Assembly (NCBI GenBank): GCA_963693285.1
Contig: OY848917.1
Span: forward strand, 22,946,245 to 23,010,244
DNA length: 64,000 bases
Direction of reading: 5' to 3'
Origin: Xestospongia muta
Lineage: Eukaryota; Porifera; Demospongiae; Haplosclerida; Petrosiidae
The translations under genes were made by a program, and so were the position numbers. How positions within the stretch are numbered: position 1 is the stretch's first letter; the number at the start of each line of letters is the position of its first letter. Positions 21,839-34,676 of the stretch are shown in pieces. A model generated the notes under the pieces. The model was not told where the DNA came from and searched no databases. It saw only the letters and a program-made list of their open reading frames with translations.

Positions 21839-23350
21839 TCATGTTATTTCTTTCCTGTACTCTACTTCCTGTTCTATATATTTCACATGATGTTCCTCTG
21901 CTATCATATGTATGTTGACTTCATTTTCTCTTACACGTAACTTGTAACGTTTAGCTAGTATCACAAACACAACTAGTATGATGATAATAATCACACTCTT
22001 GTAAACATAATAAAAAAGATTTTGACAGATTATATCATTTTCACATTTAAAGGGGTACTTGCCATTAATATTAACTGCTAATCCAATTGCAAATGCTGCA
22101 AACCACATCCCAACCATCAACCCTCTCATTTCATGTGGAGACTGAGCTATTGTGAACTCCAATGATGTAGGAAGAATTAAACCAAATGAAATTCCATATA
22201 AAATTTCAGGAACAATGATTGCTTTGTATGAAGTTGTATTCAAATGAAGAAACTCTTTACAAGAAAACATGATGACATAATATAGCTGAGCTGATAAAGC
22301 AAAAATAAGTCCCAGACCAATTCTCTTAAGCATACTTGGAATATACTTTACAAGATGTTTATACAACATCAGAAGATAGAGAGTGATTAAAAGTAAAGCA
22401 ACACCAAAGTGTAAAGCATTATATAATACATAGCAAGAAAGAAAATGTGAATTATCATGTGAAGTGTGAAAGTTAAAAAGCCTGACTTCCTCAGCACACA
22501 TGAAACCTACTAGTGAAACAAATAAAGGTATCAATCGTAGTACTGTCTTCACATTCTCTACTTGTTCCTCTGAGAAGGGTCTGCCATATTTTTCCTTACC
22601 TAAGTCTAGTCGTGAAGGGTAATCCTCCTCCCAATATGTCAAGGCACTACGATTCCTGGGATATTTGTTCTTTCTAGCATGGTTGAGTACTTTAGCAATC
22701 ATTTTGACAGGATTAATAATGTGAGGTGTAGTATCTAGCCAATGTTTGAAGAGAAAGTTACTGACAATGACTGTAGATACAGATACACCTGATACTACAT
22801 ATGAGAAGATATAAAATTCTTTCAACAAACATTTAACAACTTCCAAAATGACAAACACTATTGGTATAGTCACAGAATGCCAATAAATGACAGCACTCAG
22901 TTTATCAGCAGAAGCTCCTATTAACTGATCAATGTTAAATTGTACAATATTGGAACAAAAACTACTGTACCCAATTACTTGTAGAAAGTATCCGAGACCC
23001 AAAACCAACCAAAATAATGCATCGATGTTTAAATATATATTGATAATAACTGCTATACCACAAGTTACCCAAGAAGCAAAAGAGAAGTACACACCAGTAA
23101 TTATCATTTTATATCTACCTGTCTTTACATCAGTGAGTAGACCAAAGACGGGAAATAAGAAAAACAATAAACAATATCCAATATCACCAACATAATTGTA
23201 AGTTTTGACTTGACTGTTATAGTAGCTTGTTGCAGCAAAATGTCTTATTAAGTTTATGTGAAGGTACATCAAAGCATCCCAGAGGATTATGAGTATTACT
23301 GACTGAGAACTTACACTGTCAGCCTTTCTCTTACAACAACACATCTTCAT
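21839..23350 (-). CDS. POT/PTR2-like MFS transporter, copy B, intact
   Basis: Single exon of 503 codons plus stop, start MKMCCCKRK at 23350. The open frame extends upstream to 23386, but that stretch resembles a 5' UTR 3' splice site ('tttctttttcag'), so the downstream ATG is preferred. It is very similar to copy A throughout, including GRYKMIITGVYFSFASW, TYWEEDYPSRLDLG and the SPHEMRGLMVGMW motif. About 12 hydrophobic segments, membrane protein. As in copy A, the ExxER motif of canonical POTs is not evident. Substrate unknown; a peptide or small-solute carrier is the family expectation. Confidence 0.85.
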   Translation of the reverse strand: MKMCCCKRKADSVSSQSVILIILWDALMYLHINLIRHFAATSYYNSQVKTYNYVGDIGYCLLFFLFPVFGLLTDVKTGRYKMIITGVYFSFASWVTCGIAVIINIYLNIDALFWLVLGLGYFLQVIGYSSFCSNIVQFNIDQLIGASADKLSAVIYWHSVTIPIVFVILEVVKCLLKEFYIFSYVVSGVSVSTVIVSNFLFKHWLDTTPHIINPVKMIAKVLNHARKNKYPRNRSALTYWEEDYPSRLDLGKEKYGRPFSEEQVENVKTVLRLIPLFVSLVGFMCAEEVRLFNFHTSHDNSHFLSCYVLYNALHFGVALLLITLYLLMLYKHLVKYIPSMLKRIGLGLIFALSAQLYYVIMFSCKEFLHLNTTSYKAIIVPEILYGISFGLILPTSLEFTIAQSPHEMRGLMVGMWFAAFAIGLAVNINGKYPFKCENDIICQNLFYYVYKSVIIIIILVVFVILAKRYKLRVRENEVNIHMIAEEHHVKYIEQEVEYRKEIT

Positions 23351-23596
23351 TGTTAATTGTCTTATAGCTGAAAAAGAAATTAGCATGTTTCACAAACTTA
23401 TCATGTTAGTTTAGCTATAAAAATATACCAAACAGTTTGTTTTAGCTAGTGTATATGTAGTTTCTCTTTAAGTTTTGATTAATATATAACATTGAAATGT
23501 AATATGAAATGAAAAATAATAAACACTGAGAATTGAAGTAACATTTGTTAAGAGCGTATATTATATGTACATGTATAATGTGTATATATATATATA

Positions 23597-23635
<39 letters not shown>

Positions 23636-23640
23636 TACAT
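23351..23640. repeat. POT 5' flank with (TA)n microsatellite
   Basis: The 5' flank of copy B ends in a long (TA)n run at about 23578-23632. An inverted copy of the same flank lies at about 25586-25860, and a direct copy at 62793-63110. The flank may hold the promoter, but no core element can be picked out. 23641-24560 beyond it is AT-rich with no gene. Confidence 0.6.
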
Positions 23641-24564
23641 GTATAATATATGCTCTTCATTTTTCACTATGTTAAAAGTCTTAATTAACAAGCAAATATG
23701 AATTCATTTGAACTTGTAGTAACCTCTCTGGTAGCATCTCCTAGATATAAGAATTTATTGGTTTTGGATTAATTCTAATTTTATTCAGAAGGAAATGAAA
23801 TAAAGTTAAGGTTATGATAATAAATATTAGTAAGATAGTATCTCTATTATACCATGAGGCCTGTTCCATTCCTTCTCAGTTTAGTAACCATTGTTCCTGT
23901 TTCTTAAAGAGACACACTTTAAAAGTATCTTATAATAATATTATGTTGATGTTATATCTTAGTCGGCCAACTCTTGATGTAAATAAATGAAGTATAGTAT
24001 GTGCAAAGCATAACAAATTTTCCACCTTATTGTCCATACTACAACTAGCATATATATGTTTGTCAATTACCGAACACATACAATTTGTTTACTCTTGTAT
24101 TAATTAATGAATGACATATACATGAATACTACCTAGTATAGTTGGCTGAATAGTTACTGAAAGTCATCATGCTTCCCTTTTTGCTGTCTTGTATTGTTTT
24201 TGCTTTTCCTAGCATATTTTCATTCTTCTATAGCAAATAATACATTAATTATTTTAATTATTAATTTGATGTTTATATCTTCAAACAACCAATTTATGAC
24301 TTATTTTAACAATATGTTTTGGTTATATAATTCTCTAAAATTGCACTAGTACTTGTTCAATATAACACAATAACTTTAGATTTGGCTACTAACATTGAAA
24401 AACAAAAAAAAAGTTTCTAAATTGGATGAATTTTGCAATGTTGGTGATAATTATAACAAGTTTGTCACATGCTTCATTACACTTTTCAAAGTAGCTCTAC
24501 ATAGCCTTCTTGGTCTTTGCCAGATTCTAATACACACATATTGTCATAGTATCATATAGATATT

Positions 24565-25230
24565 ATGACAATGTGTAAGTTGTCAGTCAGTAATACTCAT
24601 AATCCTCTGGAATGCTTGATGAACCTTCATTTAAATTCAATAAGACATTTTGCTGCAACAAGCTACTATGACAGTCAAGTCAACAGTTACAATTATGTTG
24701 GTGATGTTAGATATTGTTTAATTTTTTCCTATTTACTGTCTTTGGTCTACTCACTGATGTAAAGAAAGATAGATAAAATGATAATTACTGGTGTGTACTT
24801 CTCATTTGCTTCTAGGGTAACTACTGGTATGTTAGCTATTGTCAATGTATATCTAAAAATTAATGCATTGTATTGGTCAGTTTTGGGTCTCGGATACTTT
24901 CTACAAGTAATTGGGTACAGTAGTTTTTGTTCCAATATTGTACAATTTAACATTGATCAGTTAATAGGAGCTTCTGCTGATAAACTGAGTGCTGTCATTT
25001 ATTGGCATTCTGTGATTTCTAATGTACTCAACTATGCTAGAAAAAACAAATATCCCAGGAATTGTTTTGCCTTGATATATTGGGAGGAGGACTACCCTTC
25101 ATGACTAGACTTAGATAAGGAAATATATGGCAGACCCTTCTCAGAATAACACGTAAAGAATGTGAAGACAGTGACATTTGATACCTCTTTTTGTTTTATT
25201 GATAGGTCTGATGTGTGCTGAGGAGGTTAA
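24565..25230 (+). pseudogene. POT-like transporter copy C, broken, plus strand
   Basis: Homologous to the start and middle of copies A/B but on the opposite strand. Damage: early frame shift after MTMCK, a second shift near 24720, deletion of about 60 residues (WHSV joins directly to a VLNYARKN segment, removing several helices), a TGA after YWEEDYPS, and further breaks before 25230, where homology ends. No functional product is expected. Confidence 0.8.
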
Positions 25231-25864
25231 TAAGCCATTTATTTTCTTGTTAAATTGCTAAAGAAGACTATTAATAGCAGTTATCTTATGTAAAAATTAA
25301 AGTTTAAAATTGTTACGTCTCTTATCGAACTCAAATTGAACAACTCAATACTATTACAAAAACTGAACTCAGAACAACTATACAATCCCTTAAATATCCA
25401 ATGAAGACTTACAAGTACAAGTCCAAAGTACACAATTAATACAATAGTCCAGAGTACATGATAATACAATTTATTACAAAAATTCTTCTAGTTTTATAAT
25501 TATCATTGACAAAATAGAATAAAGAAAGAGGAAAGAACATTGTACCATCCCTATAAAGATAGTGTTAACACCTAACTAATATATACATTATATATTATTG
25601 CAATGAAAGATGAAGAGCATATATTATACATGTACATTATTCAGGTACATATAATTTATCTCTTTAGCAATTGTTACTTGAATTCTTAATGTTTGTTATT
25701 TTGTATTTCATATTACATTTTAATGTTATATATTAATCAATAATTAAAGTGAAATTACATATGCACTGCTAAAAAGACTGTTTGGTATATTTTATATAGC
25801 TAAACTAACATCATACATTTGTGAAACATGCTAATTTCTTTGTCAGTTCTAAGACCAATTAACA

Positions 25865-25925
25865 ATGAAGATGTGTTCTTCTAAGACGAATCTGACAGTG
25901 TAAGTTTTCAGTCAGTAATACTATT
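25865..25925 (+). pseudogene. POT-like N-terminal stub
   Basis: An inverted copy of the POT 5' flank (25586-25860) runs into an ATG-started MKMCSSKT-like leader, then hits a stop and loses homology by about 25925. It is the head of a further copy whose body is missing. Confidence 0.6.
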
Positions 25926-26030
25926 ATTAAATTATTAATAATAACACTTTGTTCATAATATAATTCTTTTTTTATCACACACTTAAAATACTACAGTCAA
26001 TAGTCTAGTCTGCATTCCCCTAAAAGCTGG

Positions 26031-26830
26031 TTGAAGAGCATTGCTGAAGAGGATAGGAACTGGATCAGCCATGTTCTGTTTGTCTCCTGTCCACATTGTA
26101 AGAGCAGACTACATCTCAGATCAAAAGGTGGTTACAACCATGTTTGCCTTGTCTTTGACATTAGGGACTTTTATTATCTGGTGTGTGAATATACAGATTA
26201 TAATGCCTGTAATGGTACATTTATATTGTTGAATAATAATAGAATGTTAGAGTAGCTTTCTGATGGTGTCAGAGTATGTTTTCTAGTTGTTTTAACCTGG
26301 GAGTAGTATGTCTGTGTCCAATCCATTGTGACTCTTCTCCACTCAAGAACCCTTGGCAATATATAGTTCAACTGCTCTATGTAACCAACTCAAGGAAGTC
26401 CACAGTAATGAATGGCTAAGGAGATGATGTCACTACTTCAGTGAGTACCAATATGATAATGAGAGCTTGAGCAGTTCCACCAGCTTGTCCCTTGCTATGA
26501 CCAGACACCACCCTTCAAATCTCTTCTGACACCCAAGTTGTTCCTAGCTTGTATGAGAGATATTGGAGTAAAATCCTCACTCTATTTCTCTATATAGGTG
26601 AATCTTGAAGATTGACTCAACTAAGAAATTATATAAGAAACAACTGCATGGGAACTGATCATGATGGGACACTAATGTAGGTAATTAGAAGGAACATTGA
26701 CAGAGCCTCATAGGTTCTTCAACCATCCTTCATGTGTCAGGGGACATTCAACACATAACTAAAACATTGTGTGAATGTCCTTTCCCAATGTCTTCATGGA
26801 AGCATTATCTTTCCCTTATACAGACAACCA
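26031..26830 (+). pseudogene. DUF6729-type gene relic
   Basis: Reading across several stops and frameshifts, the plus strand gives CPHCKSRLHLRSKGGY, VFDIRDFYYLVCEYTDYNAC, LSDGVRVCF, TLLHSRTLGN, TALCNQLKEVHSNEWLRR and, near 26590, ILKIDSTKK. This order (cysteine pair, D-x-x-x-Y-Y...E-Y, ..C..C, R-S-R-T-L-G-N, ILKIDSTKK) is what I recall for DUF6729 proteins, common in transposon-rich animal genomes. At least five stops disable it. The last part recurs at about 63490-63720, and 26848-26935 recurs inverted at 30226-30312. Confidence 0.6.
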
Positions 26831-27518
26831 CACCAATATACTGGACTATCTGAGATGACAGGATTTTTAACACCTAGGAAACTCTACATGACATGAACAA
26901 AGAGGATTGTTCTCATTTCTTTAGCAAGAGATAAGTGATTTTGATTTGGAAATGGCAGGTTGACTAGCCAGGTGAAATACTGACCCCAGTGATTATTTAT
27001 GTTGAAACTCTCTTCTTCTATTACAGCTCTTCTCAAAGTTGTCTAAACATTATAGTAATTAATGTTGGAGTATGCACTAAATATTCCTACTACAAGTGCT
27101 ACAAAAGTGTCAAGAGGTTTTAGAAATGTCTTATTATTACCAGTACAACATGGTTGCTATCTTGTCATTCACTAATAACAATAAAAATGAAATTTACCAT
27201 TGGTAGTATAAAAAATCTTAAATAGTAGCCACAAAATAAGAATATTTAATATGTTTAGTGAGACTATGTGGCTATCATGTAGGAATTTATATCATCATCA
27301 TTCATATTGTTTTCTTGTTTTCAATCTTTGTATTATCATCCTTCCATTTCATGAATGTTTTTGAAATTTTATATAATTGTATCAAGAATCTACACAGTAC
27401 ATACTAAGATTTAATTAAACATTTATATAGTACAGTATCAGTATTTGAAGTAGTTTAACAATTTAGTTTATACAGTTATCAGAAATGTGTAACACAAAGA
27501 CCAATTTGTAGAATCATG

Positions 27519-28093
27519 TTATTTTTTTCGGTACTCTAAATCCTGTTCTATATATCTCAAATAATGTTCCTCTACTATCATATGTATGTTGACTTCATTT
27601 TCTCTTACACATAACTTGTAACGTTTAGCTAGTATCATAAACACTACCAGTATGATGACAATAATCACACTCTTGTAAACATAATAAAAAAGACTTTGAC
27701 AGATTATATCATTTTCACATTTAAAGGGGTACTTGCCATTAATATTAACTGCTAATCCAATTGCAAATGCTGCAAACCACATCCCAACCATCAACCCTCT
27801 CATTTCATGTGGAGACTGAGCTATTGTGAACTCCAATGATGTAGGAAGAATTAAACCAAATGAAATTCCATATAAAATTTCAGGAACAATGACTTCTTTG
27901 TATGAAGTTGTATTCAAATGAAGAAACTGTGTGCATGAAAACAGGATGACATAATATAGTTGAGCTGATAAAGCAAAAACAAGTCCCAGACCAATTCTCT
28001 TAACCATGCTTGGAATATACTTTACAAGATGTTTATACAACATCAGAAGAAGGTAGAAAATGATTAGAAGTAAAGCAGCACCAATGTATAAGT
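27519..28093 (-). pseudogene. POT-like transporter copy D, 3' part only
   Basis: Retains about 190 C-terminal residues in frame (from GAALLLIIFYLLLMLYKHL through SPHEMRGLMVGMW to the YRKK end). At about 28093 the sequence switches to a fragment of the MBOAT-upstream repeat ('ctgttaccatggcaacatct', equal to part of 38870-38930). The 5' 300 codons are absent. It is a chimeric duplication junction. Confidence 0.8.
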
Positions 28094-28145
28094 GTGATTC
28101 AATTTCTGTTACCATGGCAACATCTCTTTTTCAAGGTCTGTTAAT

Positions 28146-29831
28146 AGTCAAGGCATCTGTTCGTAAGAGTATACAAGGTTTTCAAGTAGCTCAACAACAG
28201 ATTTAGAAATATATTGTTATTGCCAATACAAGAATACTTGCTCTCCAATGAGAGACATCAATCATCGCAAATTACAACTGACACAGTTGTGTACAGCAAC
28301 AATCCTGTGGAAAGATAGCTTTTTTATTGTAGTAGATTAATACTGTTTGCCTTTATTGTGCCCAAAGGTCAGGAAGGCTGGAAATTTGACCCTAATATAA
28401 GCTAACAACCCACCCATAGCATCTAATCCTTTATTTCTTCCACTAAAAAGTGAACTCAAAAGAGTGATATCTTCACCACAAATGTTGCTACTTTTGGAGT
28501 GAAAGTTGCAACACTTGTACCACTACTTTTAAGCATAGTGAATTTTACTGACAAGTGAATATTGCTATTAAATATTAAGGCCAATAAATTTATTAGTACA
28601 AAAATATTTTGCTAAGAAATGGAATATATATTTTATACAATATCCTATTACATCTTAATTGGAAATTTTCTTATTCTACTGTTCATCCTAAACTTACCCC
28701 ATTCAGAATAAGAGTGCAATCCCTAGATGTATAATGGTTACATTGATCTAGCTATGCTTTGTCTTTATATCATTTATATTATTAACATGTTAAATTAAGC
28801 ATTGATTTGTATAAACACCACAAATAAACAACAGTTTAATGTCTTAATAAAATTATTTTGGTAGCTATAATCATTATTTTGCTCTTGCGATCTTTCAACC
28901 CTGACTAGACCAGTTAAATGTGCACGACCTTCTGGAAGTACTTTTATTAAATCACTCTCTTTTGTATTAAGTAAGTTCACACACAGTAGTCACAAGATTC
29001 TCAACATTTACTGTTAATAATTTGATAGCTGTAGATCTGTAACATGAAGACCCTTTATAAATACATGAGATTGTTATGAGAATATAAAATTTACTTCTGT
29101 TCTTGAAAAAAAATTTTATCATATAACTATAATTTGTGTTCATTGGGAATTAGTGTATACGTAGTGATAGATTACAATTAATTTCTCGTGTTTTGTGATA
29201 TGCCATTTTCTTCACTTTTTGTATGTACTGCAGCATTAATTTTAAACTGAGTGGCCCACGTGCAATACAATTAATAACTTGAAAGAGAGTCTATAAGGGT
29301 TAAGAAATCCAACACTTATCATCTATTTGCTATTTTCACTCTAACTCTATATGTAACAACATGTCATTATCATTTTTTTCCCATTGTTCAACTTGTTTAT
29401 TAAGTTGATGAGCAGCAAACTATAAAAGTATGGCATGAAATCATTTACATGTACTGAATGACTAATACAACTAATCAACTATTTATGTTTCTATCACAAT
29501 CAAGTGGTTTATGTTTATGAATAATCATATAATATTTTAACAAAGCTAACCACAAAGAAGATTTATTATCTAGAACACCTTCTGGCACACTAACTTAATA
29601 CTTGAACTCAACTAGCTATATGTGTAGTCCATACAAAAGACATAGACGTTTTTTACTTCAATTTGGATTAATTGATTGTATGGGAATGTCTTGTTCCATT
29701 ACATTGACTTTTTCTTTGTCTTCAACTGTTGTGAAATTAACTTGAGGACTCTCTTTATCCTCTATGAACAATTCTAATTGATGACATATCAAAGGTTATA
29801 ATGGTAATCACTCAGGTGTATAGCATGGTAA
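28146..29831. other. Gene-free interval
   Basis: AT-rich DNA with no feature I can support. One minus-strand frame at 28795-28980 contains a moderately complex segment (TKESDLIKVLPEGRAHLTG) that could be an isolated exon, but there is no supporting context. Confidence 0.4.
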
Positions 29832-30213
29832 AAGTTATACAGAATCTAATAACTGAGAATCATTTAATATATCAATAATTGTCATTAGTATGTTAGTAGA
29901 ATATTCATAGTGTTGTGTTACTTAGCATATTAGTAATAAATGCTAGTAATCGTTATATTTGACCTGTATAATCTATCTTGTTATTGTATAGAATTGAATT
30001 AAACCACACGCAAAATCTAAATCAAAATTATAAAAAGAGGTAGAGAACTAAAAAAGTCCTTTCAAATATTGTTTATAATACATTTGATCAGAGGAGAATA
30101 TTATTATTAATTTTTAATCATTATTGTTAAATAGTGTATTACTGCAATAAGTCAATAACCAGTTGAGTGCAAACCATAAGATCAGCATCACATGACCTAT
30201 CCAGTATACTATA
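29832..30213 (-). pseudogene. MBOAT downstream repeat with relic of the last exon
   Basis: 29832-30127 repeats 400-835 with a deletion. 30128-30213 matches most of exon 16 of the acyltransferase (FTLNWLLTYCSNT region, minus strand) and stops abruptly at 'ccagtatact', where unrelated sequence begins. The remainder of the gene is absent. Confidence 0.65.
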
Positions 30214-30225
30214 TCAAGAAATGAC

Positions 30226-30312
30226 AACAATCCTCTTTATTAATGTCATGTAGAGTTTCCAAGGTGTTAAAGTCCTGTCATCTCAGATGGAGATTGCAAT
30301 GTTGAACATCTC
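30226..30312 (-). repeat. Inverted copy of 26848-26935
   Basis: The reverse complement of this stretch reads close to 26848-26935 ('ctacatgacat', 'aaagaggattgtt' shared). It joins directly to the truncated MBOAT exon, marking another rearrangement junction. Confidence 0.55.
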
Positions 30313-30639
30313 CTTCCTCCACAAAACAAAGTCTTGTAAAAACATTGTCTGTCATTTGTGAGTATTTATTGTATAGATGACTAGCATTGTCACAAGTTGT
30401 ACTATTTGTCTAACATAATATACCATCAGAATAAATTAACCTGTCCTTATCTAGAACAAAGAAAAATACATCAGTACTAAGAATGCCCATGTACTTTCTT
30501 TATATGTATTTATGTAGCAAATATGTAAACTCAAATAATGTATTTTTGTCATCCTCAACCAATTCTTATATTATACATAATATGGGCTGTATAAAGTGAA
30601 GCATGCAACATATGAAGAAAGAGACCTGGATAGTGGAAT

Positions 30640-30985
30640 GTGAATCTTATATTGTGTCCTGTCTGGCAAATATGATTAATGAGAACATCGGTAGTAATAT
30701 CTAGAGAGTTTATAGCTCTCTGGTGTACTTATTTATTTAGTAGATTATTATATAATAGTCCTTCTCTATTAATTAGACATTAAAGAAGTAAGTAAGCATA
30801 TTGTCAGTAAGATCATTTTGACTATTAATTGGAATAGATTTTTTAAGAAGTCATTTGATCACTGAAGTTATGTGCTGGTCATCGTGCTGTCTGTGAGACT
30901 GCTATTCATGTGATTAAGAAAATATATGAGGAATTGGAGACTAAAGATATATGTATTATTCTTATCAATATATGCCATTGGCATA
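30640..30985 (+). pseudogene. Reverse transcriptase relic 2
   Basis: Closely related to the relic at 4890-5218: shared 'ttagtagattattat', 'attgtcagtaagatcat', 'ttatgtgctggtcat' and 'gagactaaagatatatg'. The IVSKIILTINWNR segment can be read, but frame shifts and stops follow. Confidence 0.55.
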
Positions 30986-33900
30986 GAGTCACTGATTCAT
31001 TGACTCAATTTAGTTGGTTTAACAAAACAAGTGTGATATACTAATAATGTCTCATGTAATATGCTCTTACTCAATTACAAGTGTTAGGATCTTCTATACT
31101 AAAAGTTGCTCCAGAATACGATTATGTTAATGCTGCCAATTTTCACTTAATCTACAAGGAGTGATGACATAATTAATAATGCTATGACATCTTCAAAGAA
31201 ACAAATGCTTTCAGCATATCTCAAAGACAAAAATATCTCACACCTGCAATAGGACAAAGATAATTTGTGTAGACAAAGTGAAGAAATTCGTCCAAAAGGT
31301 GGAAATTTGTCTACACATAATGATTCCTCAAGTTAACCACAATTAAAAATACTCCAATGACATACCACACCTACAACCTTCGTGGCATATTAATACACAC
31401 ATATACATTACCACTATGATAACCTCCTGCCACACCTGCATGAGCAATAGCTTACATTAGCCTTAATAGCCAAAGGTTTATCAATATTTATAATAATCAA
31501 CCATATAAGCTGTGTATCTCACTAACCAGGATGAAAAGTCACTTTAATAGCATAAAACACACATGACATGATGCATATCAAAGGTTATAATGGTAATCAC
31601 TCAGGTGTATACCATGGTAAAAGCTCAGATTATTAAGTACCTCTTCTAACCTTGTATCAATCAAGGAAAAAAGATACATTACTTGTGCTTCATTTCTAGA
31701 AATAAAATAAAGAAAGTATACCATCATAGGCAACCTTGCTTTTACTTACTTAGCAATACCTGTGTTTAGAGGTTTGTTAAAAGGGTATTAATCATTGTGG
31801 GCAATATTATTAGCACTGACTACTTATTAGCATAAACAAGATTTCATAAGTCAATACTTGTTTGTTGTAATGTAAAAAATGAAAAAAATGGATTTTCAAT
31901 TGTCCTTTCAATTGTAAATATGCTGTCAATAATAGTATCAAGTCACCAGTGTTATTAGCCATGGTAAATTCTTGATTGACCAGAAGCCTGATCTAAAACA
32001 AGGCAATTACTTCTGATCCCTTCGTATGGAAAGAGATGTTTAAAAAATTTCTGAAATCATTTTTGTAAAATTCCCAGTTCTAAGTTCGCCAACTAATCTA
32101 TATTATAGAAAATAAAAATATCTTGATTGTATATTGTTTAGAAGATATACTCCATATTATTTCCATTCATTGGATTGCACATCAGTTATTTTTCTACAGC
32201 ATCTGAAGTGAAACTTCGAAAAGTTCATTAAAAATATTTTTGAAGCAATTGCAAGCTAGTAAGAAATGTAACTCGTAGGCAAGAAACTCCAGATGTGAAT
32301 GGTTTGAATAATCTCTGGTCAAGCAGAAATAAAGATTTGTCTTGTTGCATGCACTTCAGGTATACAATAAATAATATGTAGTAATACTACATATTATTTA
32401 GAATACTTTCAAGTAACTTAAACAAGTCCTGTATTGTATACTTGTTTATCTTTATATTGACCAAACAAACTATTTATAGATATTATATTAGTTGGTAATG
32501 CACAACAACTTTTCAAACAGGCTTATTCTGTTCTAGTTATGAATTTTACTGATGTGATTTACCTATCACATATTAATTAAGAGTATGAGGTATATGCAGT
32601 AAAGACATACACATGTATTTAAATCTATCTTTTTTGAGACCAGTTAAGAACATTTGAAAATCTGACAATAGACAAGCAACATATATAAGATACTTATTAA
32701 AGTAATTTAATAAGTATACCTTACTATTTGTTTGTTTAATAGCTTCATTCCTAGCCAAAACTAGGACTACTATTCCTCTATATATCAAGAAGTAAATTTT
32801 TCATTAAAATTGAAATTGAAAAATGAATGTTATGGGAAGTGACACTGCAGGTTCATTAGTTGATAGAGTTTATACAAACACATAGACACTTCATACATTT
32901 TTAACTTACAGGAGATCTATATGTGTTAGTAACTGCTATGTGCTGTGTTACTTACTTCATTCTCTCTTATTAAGACACTTAATTCCTTCATTGATTATTA
33001 TAATAGAGCCAATAATGATTGACTTAATGTGGTTTGAATAGAATTAACAGGTAACATTGTATTCTTGAACAGAAAAAACAACAAGTGTAAAAACTAACAA
33101 TGGTGCATATAACTTGGAACATGTTTGTTTATAAATATTTGTAGGGCTGTATCTTGACATATAGTCAAAGATACACATGTAATGTAGACAAGTTACAATA
33201 CACCAAATGACCTTTGTCTTTGATCTTTGTCAGAAACTCTTTTGATTCATGACACCACAAACGGGAGGAGATTTTTTCATTTAATTAATATTTCTTTGGC
33301 AAGTTCAGACAGGTAATGGCATGTTAACTGAGTGTCAAAAACGTTCTGGATAGCCTTGAATTCTCACCAAAATTATTAAAAGTATGTACTACAGCAAACA
33401 TAGCTCCAGTTTTACTCTGACTGCAGCTGCCATAGCAGCAGTTATAGCAATAATCTCACTATGATTCCAAAGTTGATAAATTAACACAATGAATCCATAA
33501 AGTGAAAATGTTCTAAAGTATTATCAAAAATAGATGACATATTTAATAATCAGGAAATAAAATTCATTTTGTATTTCCATCTGACAAGTCCTACAATAAA
33601 GAATAAATACAATATGCTGTTAGAAAGGTCTTCACATATCACTATGCATGAACAAATAATAGTGTGGGTGTTTTACTTAATACCTACTTAAAGGAAATGT
33701 ATTATCTAAACCTTTCACAACTTCGTGACTTCTCCTTCTCAAATTTCTCAACCAGTCTCATGCACAACAGAAAATAAAACTGAAGGCAAAACCATCACAA
33801 AAGTTTGAAAGTTTTATTAAGGGTTAGTAAGTAGTCAATGAGTCAATGAACTTATCAAATTCATCATTAACAATTGGTTAACAATTGGTAATAGTCTTTT

Positions 33901-34670
33901 TTAAATGACTGGTATGAGGATTACCTAGAAACACCACTAAGTCAGGATCTGGGGGACAATATACTTAATAGAATAAACACATTATAAGGATGTCCACATA
34001 TGACAATTTTTTGGGAGTAAAAACCTGCAAAGATGCGGTCTGACAACATTAAGAATTGGAGTCGAAGATCTTCAAGCAAATATAGGAAATCATCATAAAC
34101 CATATTCTCTGCTGGTAGATTGCCTAAATATTATTCACCATAAGGAGTAGGCACAGTTGTAGACGAATTCCATGTGGTAATGAGTTGCCTGAACAGTTAT
34201 TGAAATGATCTCTTTTAGCAGATGAAGGTCAACAATTCTCTCTGCAATTTCTACTCACTCTTTTTTATGTGTTATTGTAGCAATAATCATGGCACAACAG
34301 ATACTAAGCCATGTGACTTTCACTTAAAATGGCAGCATCATATAAATTTTGACCTTTCATGCCTCGAATAGTCAATAAAGAACAAAATAAACAAAGACAA
34401 TATCATGACAGGTACATCAAAGCTAGAGATTTTTCAGTTGGTTAAGAAGTGATGATGAGGAATGTAAACAATGAAAGAAATGGATCCCAGGAAAAAAAAA
34501 CTAAAAAGACATACCCCTCTCATGCAAAGTAACAGTTGATCGCTTGCAAAGATTTAACCAACTTTTCAAACCCATGATGATCAAGTACTAGACACAGTAC
34601 AAACTAAAGGCAAAAATTTTGGAAATCATACCAGTGGAATCAGACAAGACTGAGCCTGTACAAAATAAAA
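30986..34670. other. Gene-free interval
   Basis: No gene supported. Short local duplications only: 31570-31622 repeats 29783-29830 ('caaaggttataatggtaatc'). Open frames here are short and low in complexity. Confidence 0.45.
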
Positions 34671-34676
34671 ACACAA

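Noticed and set aside
28795..28980. Possible exon on the minus strand
   Set aside because: One short frame with no splice context, neighbours or recognised motif; left as part of a gene-free interval.
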